NCBI GenBank assembly: GCA_016721865.1
Contig: JADKHF010000023.1
Span: 1 to 47,209 of the forward strand
Direction: 5' to 3'
Length of the DNA stretch: 47,209 nt
Origin: Nitrosomonas sp.
Lineage (GTDB): Bacteria > Pseudomonadota > Gammaproteobacteria > Burkholderiales > Nitrosomonadaceae
How positions within the stretch are numbered: position 1 is the stretch's first letter; the number at the start of each line of letters is the position of its first letter. Below, in pieces: positions 10,009-18,801 of the stretch. The notes beneath the pieces are model-generated. The model was given only the letters and a program-made list of their open reading frames with translations, did not search any database and was not told where the DNA came from. A program made the position numbers and the translations under genes.

Positions 10009-10407
10009 TGTGCTCCCATCTTTGAAGATTTAATTATCATGCATAAACTGCGCTTCTTCGACTGTTCCTGCCGTGTATCGGCTGCCATAAAACGTTTTTT
10101 AACAACTGTTAGAGCTATCCAATCCTGACAGTAAGCTGGATTTACGTCCCAAATTCGGGATTACAATTGATTTGTTTTGAAGTAATAATCAGAATTAGAG
10201 TCAGAGTCAGAGTCAGTGCCAGTGCCAGTGCCAGTGCCAGTGCCAGATAAAATATCTTAGGTTAGTTTGAACTAGTAATTTGAATTGAAAATTATGCTTT
10301 CTTTCCCGAGAAAAAGGCAATTTGGCGCACACATCGGGTGATAACTAGTACGCTCAAATTGCCCGATTACAGAAAACTCACTATTGGCAAATTAAGCCAT
10401 TACTCAA
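10009..10407. other. Intergenic region with hexamer repeats and an inverted repeat
   Basis: No gene is seen. The stretch holds the promoter side of the DUF1566 gene and the 3' flank of the cytochrome P460 relic. It contains a short hexamer array (separate entry) and the arms GGCAATTTG (from about 10317) and CAAATTGCC (to about 10363) about 30 bases apart. A shorter nested pair is ATCGGG and CCCGAT. Confidence 0.5.
10197..10246. repeat. Short tandem hexamer array
   Basis: Two related six-base units follow each other: about three copies of TCAGAG, then five exact copies of TGCCAG (10217-10246). A change from one unit to a close variant is typical of slippage-driven arrays. It is noncoding here and lies about 190 bases upstream of the DUF1566 gene start, so copy number could alter spacing of promoter elements. 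Confidence 0.85.
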
Positions 10408-10996
10408 CTATTTTTTGCCCGGTTTGGCGGCACGCAATACTGGGTAATGTTGTATGAAAACCATATCTTGTGCGGCATTGCTTTGGCGGCTGCGCGTGCC
10501 TCATCCGCTTGTATTGCGCCTTGTTTGGCTTCATATCCATCAAAAGTGAAGTATGCCCAATTACCAGGTCTATCCGGGTAGCGTTTGGAATCTTTTACCG
10601 TCGCAGCGATTCCATTGAATTCACCTTGGAAATAACCATGTCCACTGGCCGATTCTTTTACCTACGCTAACCAGTTCTTTAACGATAACAGTTCCATCAC
10701 GGAATTCACCTGTTTTCTTCCAATGATTCCAACTTGTTGGATCGATGTACACATTATGAAACTCAGGAAATGCAGGTTTTCCATCATTCATATCTTTTGG
10801 TGTAACCGGTGCCCACAAAAATCCATTCGCGATAATCTTTTGGAGTAAGCAACTGATTGTCTTTAGTGAAATGGCCGAAATTATGGTCCTTGCCGTGTGC
10901 GTGATGTGCATCGGAAGCAATCACTGAACTCGCCAGTGCAATGGATAACAATACTGGCGCAATCCCACCTACTAACGTCTTTTTAAACTGTAACAT
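10408..10996 (-). pseudogene. Cytochrome P460 family protein, frameshifted and lacking CXXCH as written
   Basis: Cytochrome P460 is a periplasmic c-type haem enzyme of ammonia oxidisers that oxidises hydroxylamine. The start MLQFKKTLVGG (ATG 10996) leads a signal peptide (VLLSIALASSVIASDA). Then come TPKDYREWIFVGT, a one-base loss near 10812, TPKDMNDGKPAFPEFHNVY, DPTSWNHWKKTGEFRDGTV and KELVSVG. After another shift near 10660 the frame gives FQGEFNGIAATVKDSKRYPD and NWAYFTFDGYEAKQGAIQAD. Where CXXCH should follow (EAC-AACHK-like), the bases read EARAAAKA with no cysteine. After one more shift the end is QDMVFIQHYPVLRAAKPGKK (stop 10408). Either the copy is dead or this spot is badly sequenced. 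Confidence 0.82.
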
Positions 10997-11381
10997 AACT
11001 AAGCCCTTAAAATGGTTAAAGAAAAACAGGGAAAACAGCAATAATCTGCACTGCCTTCCTTTTTAATGGTAGTCAGACTAATTACCTACGTCAAGTGATA
11101 ATCAGCACTTCTAAAGAATCAATAAGCTGATTTGGGTTTTGGCAAATTCCAACTGGATTTGTAAGTTATATCAAACCATCAGTGAAAATTGCACTTCGAA
11201 CTTGAATTCGCCACTGATTACTGATGAATCAATACGGTTACCGGTTATTTATCGATTAAAGTTTGGAATAAGAACAAAAAAGCTGTAATGTTTTTCCAAT
11301 TTATTGGTTGTTCATAAATCTATAATTGAATCTTAGGAAATTTTATGGCCGGCTTGGCTGATTATTAGCAAGGAGAAAAAT
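10997..11381. other. Divergent promoter region
   Basis: AT-rich spacer between the minus-strand cytochrome P460 relic and the plus-strand protease. A TATAAT hexamer at 11321-11326 is the best -10 candidate for the protease, with only a poor -35 match. AAGGAG at about 11371-11376 is a strong ribosome-binding site for the ATG at 11382. No structured RNA was recognised. Confidence 0.45.
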
Positions 11382-12657
11382 ATGCCGAATATTACCGGCG
11401 ATTATCGTATTGATGCCGTGCTCGCTGGCAGTGACATTCGTTGAATACAACATTATCTGGAATACCCGTTATGCTGACCTACGGCTTCATGTCAGCACTG
11501 CCGGTCTACACTGATCCAGATCAGGATGGCAGCGGTTTCAGTTTGATGACCGAGGAACAGAGAGTCGCGGTTCGAGATATTTTGGCCACGCTATCTTCGC
11601 AATTCGACATTATCTTTACAGAAATTACTGATTCCGCGACATCTTACGGCCAACTTCGTTTTGGCAATAATGCTCAAACCACAACGGTTGGCTATGCTTA
11701 TTATCCGGACCAGTCACTGGGTGATATCGCGGGAGATCTCTACATAAACAATTCAGAAGAAGTCCTGCAAATCACAAATGTTGTCTATGGAACCAATGCC
11801 TATTCAACTTTGATTCATGAAATTGGACACACCCTTGGGCTTAAACACCCGGGCAATTACAATGCCGCTTCAGAGTCAGAAGCTGAACCAGGAGCCACGG
11901 AGGGCCCCTACCTGACAGATGTAGAAGATTCCGAGTTGTTCAGCATCATGTCTTACACACCGCAGAGTCAGGGGCTTGAACGGATTAATCTGGCACCATA
12001 CGATTATGCAGCCTTTAGCCTATCTATATAATGCGAAACCTACTCATACGGGAGATGATATCTACACAGTGACCGAGGAAAGTGGCCTGGTTGTTCAAAC
12101 GATTTATGATGATGGTGGTAATGATACGCTCGATGCATCGAGAATGAGCACACCAGTAATCTCCTCAATCTGAATGTTGCCGCGCCAGGCTGCTCAGTTC
12201 CGTAGGCCTTATATCAAGCGGTCAATTCGCAGAAAACAATTTGTCTCTTGGCTTGAATACGATAATTGAAAATGCAATCGGCGGTGCCAACATCGACAAG
12301 CTGACTGGAAACAGCTCCAACAATACGTTGATCGGCAATAATGGGGATGACACGCTGATCGGACAACTGGGCACAGATACCCTGATAGGTGGAGATGGCT
12401 CTGATATTTTTGGCTTGTCCAATTTGGGTCATTACATTTTTCAGGATTTCATTCCGGGCGTCGACAAGGTCGGATTCGATATCCAGCTTGGCATTCATAA
12501 TTTCGCGCAACTCTCGCCATATATTACCGCTATGGACACTTCAGGTAATGATGTCTTGGTGCACTTCGTAAGCAATGTAGCCAGCATCACCTTTGTCGGG
12601 GTACTGCAGCAATCCATAGCACTCTCAGTGAGCGATGTGGTATTCCAAGCCTTGTAA
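11382..12657 (+). pseudogene. Serralysin-like RTX metalloprotease (frameshifted)
   Basis: After a good ribosome-binding site the protein begins MPNITGDYRIDAVLAGSDIR. One missing G near 11443 breaks the frame, which resumes WNTTLSGIPVMLTYGFM. The catalytic metzincin motif HEIGHTLGLKHPGNYN (zinc ligands HExxHxxGxxH) lies at about 11817-11864, and the Met-turn SIMSYTPQ at about 11944. Further shifts near 12025 and 12165 lead to RTX-type calcium-binding repeats (NTLIGNNGDDTLIGQLGTD, then LIGGDGSDIF) and a beta-roll end (FQDFIPGVDKVGFDI), stop at 12657. The M10B family is secreted by type I systems, with repeats folding outside the cell on Ca2+. No TolC/HlyB/HlyD genes are nearby. The corrected length of about 425 aa suits the family. 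Confidence 0.83.
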
Positions 12658-12868
12658 TCTTTATTGGCGCAGATTTGATCAAACGGGTTTCCAAATGTCT
12701 CTATAACTTACTGATCTGATATAAGTTAATTAAGAAAATCCACAAGGAAGTTCTGAACAAATCCTACGACAAGCTCAGGACAAACGGCAGAGTGTTGATT
12801 GTGTTCGTGATGCGCGCCCTTGCCACACCACGAGCATAATCAACTCATACAACCCCCACTTGCAGTGA

Positions 12869-13868
12869 CTATTGGCCAATGGGGTCAACGCGGAAAGTCT
12901 CTCCGCAATCAGAATCCCTGAGTTGGCGCATTCATAATCAGTTTCTCGAGATCAGCGCCAAGGCTGATTTCAGCTACCAAACCTAATTGAATTTACTAAC
13001 ATCCCCGGTCACAATTGAGCTTTACTCGTTCCCGGGCGGCAGAACCCAGTACTGCAGTTAGCCGGTCGAAAAAATCCTCAGTACGAATCTGTTGGCCAAT
13101 CCTGCGGTTCATAAAATAGGCCATACCCGAGTCATTAAACTGACGCGTCAAATCCGCTGACAAATCAAAAAATTCCTCCATCGACCAGTTTACCTGGCAA
13201 GTACCATGTTTAAACCATTCATGCCGCTCGAGACAAGAACCTGCTGTGACACTGGGCATAACCTCCGCCAATGAAGTTTGCAAAACAGGATCTAATGTAA
13301 TTTCCGGATAGCCACAGAAATCCTTCTTCTGTCCTTTGACTTCACCGCAAAAAGCATAATTGGCGCCACATTTTCGTTTGTTAGGCCACAAACCGTGCAA
13401 CGTAAAATGCTTTGCTTGGTAAACATGCGGATCGGAAATTTTACATTCAGGTTTGTCCGGTTTAGTTTCACAGAAAGCGGGCTGCCATGAAAGTGCAAGC
13501 ACATAACTATCAGCCTGACCAGCAGTACTGCAGCTCGTATCGCCATTGCCCCCTGTGCCTCCCCCGCTCACCTGAGCTCGACCGCAATCGGCACTAACCC
13601 AACGCTCCTTAGGATTACCCACAGGCACGACAATGCGGTACCAACTGGGTTGATCTGGTTTATTAACTTCGATGATGTCGTAATCTTTACCGGCAAGAAT
13701 ATGAGCATTGTCTGTGTTAGTTGATTTACTTTTTGAAACATAAGCGGGACAGGAATGTAGCGCGGAGAAAACCCCAGTGACTTTGTTCGCCCATACCGGA
13801 TGGATATAATTGATCGTCAGTGCAACCAGGAAGACCTGAAAAATAGTGCTCTTTCGTAGAGATGTCAT
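12869..13868 (-). CDS. Periplasmic RNase T2 with N-terminal SH3-like region (3' frameshifts)
   Basis: RNase T2 enzymes cleave RNA through 2',3'-cyclic phosphates in the periplasm or outside the cell. The signal peptide is FLVALTINYIHPVWA. Residues about 30-100 look like a small SH3-type domain (SWYRIVVPVGNPKERWVSAD), then a glycine-rich linker. The catalytic motifs are FTLHGLWPNKRKCG (CAS-I) and ERHEWFKHGTC (CAS-II). The open frame stops at 12996 after KLNCDRGC. Another frame just downstream reads LVAEISLGADLEKLIMNAP, TQGF and, after another shift, DCGETFRVDPIGQ (stop 12869). That is the expected conserved C-terminus, so I extend the gene to 12869. Confidence 0.85.
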
Positions 13869-14617
13869 TTCTTTTGCTCCTCAGTAGTTAGTCAGGAATA
13901 AAATTGTAAAAGCAAGGTCAGTATAATTTTTCATGTAAACGTCTTGGTAATATATCCACAACGAATTAGCGCACCACTTTATATACCGATGCAATTATTC
14001 CAATTTCTAGAATTTTCTAAATCAACATTCTTTGCACATTTTGCTATAACTAAATCTAAATTTCTTTCTTGACATTAAAAAGAATCCACAGTACGAGAGA
14101 ATTATGTGGACTAATTCAAATAATTATAGATTGATACAAGAAATATCTTGCAACAGATTGATAAGTAACATATAATTAATATTTCTAATAACCGGTCAAC
14201 CTAAGAAAAATCCTTAGAATTATATTAGTTAAGTACCAAAATTAAGCATTATCCACAAAGTTATACACAGAAACTGTGGATAGCGAGGAAAGTTCTTGAT
14301 CAAATAAAGTAATAGGTCAAAAAGAAAATTTTTGCTTAGAGTGACTTGGTCAAGTAATCGTTTTAATGCCGCTCGTCTCAATCGCTCTTCCTCGAGTATC
14401 AGAAGTAGCCTCACAAATTCGGACGGTCAGTTAGGTGTTAACCATGCTCGGCCTAAGTCGTGCAGTTTACGGATGAGATGTGCTGTCAAAGTTGGAATTC
14501 ATCGATTTAAGCAGCAAGCAGATTTGCGAAAATATCGCTTGTAAATTCTGCTGGTGACTGATAGCCCGGTTAGTAACCATCTCATAAGATGTATGCATGG
14601 ACTATACTCTATACGTA
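13869..14617. other. AT-rich intergenic region flanking a DnaA-box cluster
   Basis: From about 13900 to 14345 the sequence is very AT-rich with no credible gene. It holds the cluster of DnaA-box-like 9-mers at 14249-14283 and a weaker 7-of-9 match (GAATCCACA) at 14082-14090. Two short overlapping frames around 14229-14544 resemble no family I know. I looked for dnaA, rpmH and rnpA sequence in them and found none. Confidence 0.5.
14249..14283. promoter_or_regulatory. Cluster of three DnaA-box-like 9-mers
   Basis: Within 35 bases lie TTATCCACA (14249-14257, exact consensus), TTATACACA (14261-14269, matches TTATNCACA) and TGTGGATAG (14275-14283; reverse complement CTATCCACA, eight of nine). The AT-rich flank resembles an unwinding region. 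This is the look of a DnaA-dependent origin, or of a DnaA-titrating or regulatory site. dnaA, dnaN, rpmH or a plasmid rep gene would be expected beside a chromosomal or plasmid origin, and none is visible. Confidence 0.6.
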
Positions 14618-14924
14618 ATGAGCCTCCATGGAACAGCCCTTGGCAACTACGATGTTGCGCAACAGCATCTGTTGTTTAATCTGCTTCAACAAACCGCCTC
14701 ATGCAGTGCCGCCGTCAATCGAATTCTGAAACGCAAGGGCACCAAGTGATAAGGAGCATTATTTTCCAGACTTAAATCCAGGAAGCGCATGACTTATAGT
14801 TTCACGTTAGATATGTCTTCAACTAACACATCACGGAGTCCCGCCATTCCCATTCTCACCAGCAACTTCAATCCCAGTTAAGCAGTACGTCCAGTGGCAT
14901 TGGTTGCAGTAGCAAAATGTTGGT
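14618..14924 (+). other. Unassigned stretch with one 43-codon frame
   Basis: ATG 14618 opens a 43-codon frame (MSLHGTALGNYDVAQQHLLF onward, ending RILKRKGTK, stop at 14749). I do not recognise it. It precedes the ISL3 remnant and may be damaged flank or 5' sequence of that element, but I cannot match it to an ISL3 N-terminus. Confidence 0.25.
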
Positions 14925-15326
14925 TAATTATTCTGTCTGGATGACAAGCACAATGAACGTCAATGTCTGGAGGAAGCATTAAAGCTCAATGAGCCTTTGG
15001 CAACAGCCTATTACATGAAAGAAGAGTTGTGCAATATCTGACATCAACCGGATAAAACCTCAGCACAAAAGGCACTGGATGAATGGGTAAAAAAAGCCGC
15101 TGCGTCGGATACCACCATGCTCAAACAATTCTCTAAAACTATAGCGGCTCACCGCTCAGGCATCATGGCTTATTTTGATTTTAATGGTTTATCAACCAGG
15201 CCGTTGGAAGGTACCAATAACAAGATCAAAACCTTGCACAAAATGGCCTATGGTTTCAGGGATGTCGAATTCTTTAAACTCAAAATCATGGCGCTGCATG
15301 AAACCAATTATGGTCTTGTCAGTTGA
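14925..15326 (+). pseudogene. ISL3-family transposase, C-terminal remnant
   Basis: The frame ending at 15326 reads DDKHNERQCLEEALKLNEPL, ATAYYMKEELCNI, a TGA at 15039-15041, then QPDKTSAQKALDEWVKKAAA and FDFNGLSTRPLEGTNNKIKT, finishing with LHKMAYGFRDVEFFKLKIMA. This is the DDE_Tnp_ISL3 C-terminal region, in which NG..E..N..IK..KR.A.G is the usual signature. Roughly the last 130 codons survive. The N-terminal zinc-finger and the first catalytic acids are missing, so it is a dead fragment. It is followed within 100 bases by a MITE copy and an IS5 copy. Confidence 0.75.
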
Positions 15327-15423
15327 AACTGCAAGTACGCACTTCCCGGATGAACCCGAGTTGATAATTCAGACTTGGTTGATTAAAGAATATTGGTGTT
15401 TATTCAGCCACTTTAATTTATAT

Positions 15424-15568
15424 GGCTATGTCATCATGAGTTAATGGTGGTCATGAAACCCAATGAGTTTTAGGCAAATATCAATAATAAGTTTTTTGGT
15501 TAACAACTTGTTCATAAATTAAAACTTGTTTTTATTTACAGTGACCAACAATTAACGATGTTATATCC
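15424..15568 (+). repeat. MITE-like element, copy B (degenerate)
   Basis: These 145 bases match, in opposite orientation, the 146-base element at 21856-22001, with roughly three-quarters identity by eye. Shared runs include GTTTTTTGGTTAA, TTTATTTACAGTGAC and AACAATTAACGATG. The left end GGCTATGTCAT is identical in both; the right end (reverse complement GGATATAACATCGTTA) has drifted. No clear target duplication remains. It contains no reading frame of note. Its right edge is only nine bases from the start codon of the adjacent IS5 transposase, so it may have replaced that element's left terminus. Confidence 0.75.
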
Positions 15569-15577
15569 ATTTTTTGC

Positions 15578-16318
15578 TTGATGCTCAGTGATGAGTTTTG
15601 GTCGAAGCTGGAGAAGATTCTGCTTCAAGAAGCCATTTATAACAAGCGCAATTTGCGCATGACGGTAGAAGGAATGCTGTATCGAATGCGAGTTGGTTGT
15701 CCGTGGAGAGACTTGCCGAAGGCATTTGGCAGTTGGAATTCCATCTACAAAAGGTTCAACGCGTGGTCATTGAGTAGCAAGTGGGATAGGATTTTCAAGG
15801 CGTTGATCATTGACCCGGATTGTGAATGGGAATTTATTGATGGCAGCTACGTTAAAGCGCATCAGCATAGTGCGGGAGCGGTTGGCAAGAAGCCGCAGGC
15901 CATCGGGAAAAGCCGTGCAGGGAATACCACGAAGATTCATCTGGCGGTTGATAGTTATGGCTTGCCAGTTGAGTTTGAGATCACCGGTGGAGAAGTCAAT
16001 GATTGTTCTGCAGCACCCGATTTGATTGCCAGGCTACCTGACGCGGAAGCGATTGTGGCGGACAAAGGCTATGACAGTGATTGTATACGGGAGCAGATAA
16101 CAAAGAAGGGAGCCAGGCCTGTAATACCAAGAAAGCGCAATTCATTGAAAGGTAATGCAGACATGGATTGGGGCTTGTATAAATATCGGCATTTGGTGGA
16201 AAACACTTTTGCGCGATTAAAGCAGTATCGCGCAGTGGCAACAAGATATGACAAACTGAAGAGAAATTACGAAAGTATGGTTGCCTTGGCTTGTGGTTAT
16301 CTGTGGCTACCTATGTGA
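15578..16318 (+). CDS. IS5-family transposase
   Basis: This intact 246-aa DDE transposase has the IS5 N-terminal block (RMRVGCPWRDLPKAFGSWNS), first Asp in EFIDGSYVKAHQH, second Asp in EAIVADKGYDSD and Glu in YRHLVENTFARLKQYRAVAT. A single frame covers the whole protein. The right end of the element reads into the 3' end of corA: the reverse complement of the boundary is GGGTCTGTTGACATTTC at about 16317-16333. I could not find a matching left terminal repeat; the MITE copy ends nine bases upstream of the start. The enzyme may be functional, but the element may be unable to move. Confidence 0.9.
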   Translation: MMLSDEFWSKLEKILLQEAIYNKRNLRMTVEGMLYRMRVGCPWRDLPKAFGSWNSIYKRFNAWSLSSKWDRIFKALIIDPDCEWEFIDGSYVKAHQHSAGAVGKKPQAIGKSRAGNTTKIHLAVDSYGLPVEFEITGGEVNDCSAAPDLIARLPDAEAIVADKGYDSDCIREQITKKGARPVIPRKRNSLKGNADMDWGLYKYRHLVENTFARLKQYRAVATRYDKLKRNYESMVALACGYLWLPM

Positions 16319-17404
16319 AATGTCAACAGACCCTAAACTAATCGTAATAAAAATCACCCATAACGCAGGATAAGCCCAACGCCATTTCAATTCTGGCATG
16401 TATTCAAAGTTCATTCCATAAATACCGGCGATAAAAGTCAATGGTATAAAAATGGATGCAAAAATAGTCAATATTTTCATTGTTTCATTCAATTTATTGC
16501 TGATACTTGAAAGATAAATATCATGCATGGCAGAAATCCTTTCTCGATAAGATTCAAGTGAATCGGTAACGCGCAGCACATGATCATAAACATCCCCATA
16601 ATAACGTAGCGTCTTTTCCTGCAACAAGGGAGTATCGATACGCTGAATTGTCGCCAGCAACTCGCGCAGCGGAGAAATATTGCGTTTCATGGAAATCAAG
16701 CCACGGCGTATCTGTTGGACGGTTTGCAGCATCTCTTTACTTGAATTGAACAATATGTCATCTTCCAAGGGATCAATGACATCATCCAAACTATCTTCTA
16801 CAACAAAATATTCATCAACTATCGTATCAAGGATAACATATGCTAAATAATCGCTGCCAAACTGCCGCAACCGGCCGTTATGATTTTGCAGGTGATTGTA
16901 TATTGGATCAAATGTATCATCAGCCTTTTCTTTAAAGGTAACCACATAATCGGCTAGTAGCAGGATACTGATTTGCTCGTATTGCAGGCTAAAGTTTTTT
17001 TCCTGGTTAAGACTGATGCCTTTGATAACCATATAAAGAAAATCTTCGTATTCTTCCAGCTTAGGACGCTGGTGGGTACTTAAAATATCTTCCAGTACCA
17101 GGGGATGAATATTCAGTTCCTGGCCGATACTTTCCACGATATGGATATCACTCAGACCGTCCACATTTACCCAAGTAATCAGTTCCGCGTTTTTTAAATG
17201 CTGCAGTTCTGCAATCGAAGTGATTTCATCTCGTGTCAAAGTATCCGCATTGTATTGTGTAACTGAAATTTTACATTTCGATTCATGTTTCTCGCCAATA
17301 TGTACCAGTGTTCCCGCCGGGAGGCCGGATTTATCAGCTGCGCTGCTTAAAACTGTTTTTGTTGTTTGTTGCTGCAGGTGTCCTGACGGAGAAATAGAAT
17401 TCAT
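16307..17404 (-). CDS. corA: Magnesium/cobalt transporter CorA, C-terminus replaced by IS5 sequence
   Basis: CorA is a pentameric Mg2+/Co2+ channel of the inner membrane. The 365-aa product has the long cytosolic N-domain (WVNVDGLSDIHIVESIGQEL, LNIHPLVLEDILSTHQRPK), the stalk helix (RISAMHDIYLSSISNKLNET), TM1 (ILTIFASIFIPLTFIAG) with the selectivity motif YGMNF, the loop EYMPELKWRWAYP and TM2. The end normally continues into a short basic cytosolic tail (YFRRKKWL-like). Here, after ITISLG, it reads SVDISHR, encoded by the terminal repeat of the adjacent IS5. Only the last eight or so residues are replaced, so channel activity may survive. The start at 17404 is consistent with family length. 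Confidence 0.92.
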   Translation of the reverse strand: MNSISPSGHLQQQTTKTVLSSAADKSGLPAGTLVHIGEKHESKCKISVTQYNADTLTRDEITSIAELQHLKNAELITWVNVDGLSDIHIVESIGQELNIHPLVLEDILSTHQRPKLEEYEDFLYMVIKGISLNQEKNFSLQYEQISILLLADYVVTFKEKADDTFDPIYNHLQNHNGRLRQFGSDYLAYVILDTIVDEYFVVEDSLDDVIDPLEDDILFNSSKEMLQTVQQIRRGLISMKRNISPLRELLATIQRIDTPLLQEKTLRYYGDVYDHVLRVTDSLESYRERISAMHDIYLSSISNKLNETMKILTIFASIFIPLTFIAGIYGMNFEYMPELKWRWAYPALWVIFITISLGSVDISHR

Positions 17405-17558
17405 ATAAGCTTACCTGGAACGAATGGCCGAGATACTTATTCTAAGAGCTTTGTTTATAGTTGGGGGAATATACTGCAAGAAACCAGCGAAAAAAAGAAA
17501 ATAACTGATCAATAATGACCAGAAAATTGCAAATGTGATTGAGTTACCGAAAAGTGTA

Positions 17559-17756
17559 TCAGGGAATATTCTGTTCGGATAGATTCGATTTCCCGAGATA
17601 CTGGATTTGACCGGCAACTCGGTCATTTTGAATGGAACACCAATCCTGCCAAACTTTACGGGCTTCTTCTATATCACTAAATGTCCAGAGTACCACACCA
17701 TCTTCGGTCATCAGAGTTGCCATTTTATTGGGCCATTCTTTAATCAAACAGTACAT
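17559..17756 (-). CDS. Small hypothetical protein (65 aa)
   Basis: The frame starts at ATG 17756 after a strong ribosome-binding site (AAGGAGAAAG on the minus strand, about 17758-17769). The first 45 residues (MYCLIKEWPNKMATLMTEDG, then WTFSDIEEARKVWQDWC) look like a compact soluble domain with an alternating strand and helix pattern. I recognise no family. The polar tail may extend beyond the native end if another miscall is present. It is about 150 bases upstream of corA on the same strand, with no obvious functional link. Confidence 0.6.
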   Translation of the reverse strand: MYCLIKEWPNKMATLMTEDGVVLWTFSDIEEARKVWQDWCSIQNDRVAGQIQYLGKSNLSEQNIP

Positions 17757-17943
17757 TTCTTTCTCCTTCGCATTGATAATATAAGCAAGCTTAATCTGCT
17801 AGTGTGAAGATTTGATGACTAAAATATGAAGAATTTATGACAACGCGCATATTATGTAGTACTGAGCGTTCATTGGTGGCATCATGTTATTTACTTGAAA
17901 TACTATTTATTACTCTCTATTTCCTTTACAAGGAGCAAACTTA

Positions 17944-18522
17944 ATGAGAAGAATCATTTACAATCAGTTAATTGTTTTAATGACACTCATATTAATCATA
18001 GGCTGTGCAGCAAACAGCAATACTAATAATGCCTTGAACACGGCAGACAGCGGCTTGTCATCTACAGAAGGTGTAACTCAAAGCGGCACGCAAATACTTG
18101 GTGCAGGTACGGCGACTGCCAGTACAACGGGTATTAACCAAATTGGCCTGGTTGATATTTTGGTTCACCGGTTAAGCGTATCGCCCCAACAAGCTTTGGG
18201 CGGTGCTGGCGCGATTTTTCAATTGGCCCAAGCGAATATGAATCCACAAGCATTTGCCATATTATCCAAATCGATTCCCGGAATGAAAAGTATGCTGAAT
18301 GCGGCTCCCGCCATGTCCAATTTGTCCGGCGATTTATCTGCCTTAACGGGAGAGAAAAATAATACGTTGGGCAACGTGACGACACTCGCGACATCATTTA
18401 AGCAATTAAACCTTTCTCCTGACATGGTGGATCTATTTATTCCCATCGTAACAAATTATGTAAGCAAAACGAGCGGACAAGTAACAGCTGACCTGTTTCG
18501 ATCCGCTCTGACTGCACGTTGA
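17944..18522 (+). CDS. DUF2780 family lipoprotein
   Basis: A 192-aa protein starts at ATG 17944 behind AGGAG. Its lipoprotein signal (QLIVLMTLILIIGCAANS) has a lipobox with Cys at about residue 21. A low-complexity Ser/Thr/Gly/Asn linker follows to about residue 65. From residue 66 there is a DUF2780/VcgC-like domain: LVDILVHRLSVSPQQALGGA, GAIFQLAQANM, then NLSPDMVDLFIPIVTNYV. The function of DUF2780 is unknown. The protein should sit on the periplasmic side of the outer or inner membrane. It appears monocistronic. Confidence 0.85.
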   Translation: MRRIIYNQLIVLMTLILIIGCAANSNTNNALNTADSGLSSTEGVTQSGTQILGAGTATASTTGINQIGLVDILVHRLSVSPQQALGGAGAIFQLAQANMNPQAFAILSKSIPGMKSMLNAAPAMSNLSGDLSALTGEKNNTLGNVTTLATSFKQLNLSPDMVDLFIPIVTNYVSKTSGQVTADLFRSALTAR

Positions 18523-18637
18523 GCACTGGGGAATTATTTGATTAACTTAAAGAAATAGAGGAAAGTGCAAACAGACAGAAGTATTGACTTGCGCTCTTCA
18601 TATTATTGCCTGCGCAAGGTTTTGGCACATAAAGTGA

Positions 18638-18793
18638 ATGCCCTGGACAGCAGAATATTACCCTGCAGCAATGCGGAATCTACCGGACCCCGTAAGACTG
18701 AAGGCAATTACCATTGCGAATGCCCTGCTGATTAAAAGGATGGCGGAAGATCAGGCTACCCGATGGGCGCATCGGTCAGGTATCCTTACATAA
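18638..18793 (+). CDS. Small protein, 51 aa, possibly truncated
   Basis: ATG 18638 opens MPWTAEYYPAAMRNLPDPVR, LKAITIANALLIKRMAED and ends at 18793. The pattern MPW..YYP..M.NL...VR.KAI.IANALL is that of small bacterial proteins that usually continue E(G)..A..IAIA.AKEWA. Here the text changes to RWAHRSGILT after QAT, so one indel may have removed the real C-terminus. It is convergent with galU, whose stop lies nine bases further on the other strand. Function unknown; family recall is from memory. Confidence 0.5.
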   Translation: MPWTAEYYPAAMRNLPDPVRLKAITIANALLIKRMAEDQATRWAHRSGILT

Positions 18794-18801
18794 TCACAGT
18801 G

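Noticed and set aside
10197..10246. CRISPR array
   Set aside because: Repeats are six bases with no spacers, and no cas genes are present.
14229..14544. dnaA, rpmH or rnpA fragments beside the DnaA boxes
   Set aside because: Neither strand gives text resembling these proteins, so I do not call a confirmed oriC.
17411..17626. 71-codon hydrophobic minus-strand frame
   Set aside because: It overlaps the 3' part of the better supported small gene at 17559-17756 and lacks a convincing start.
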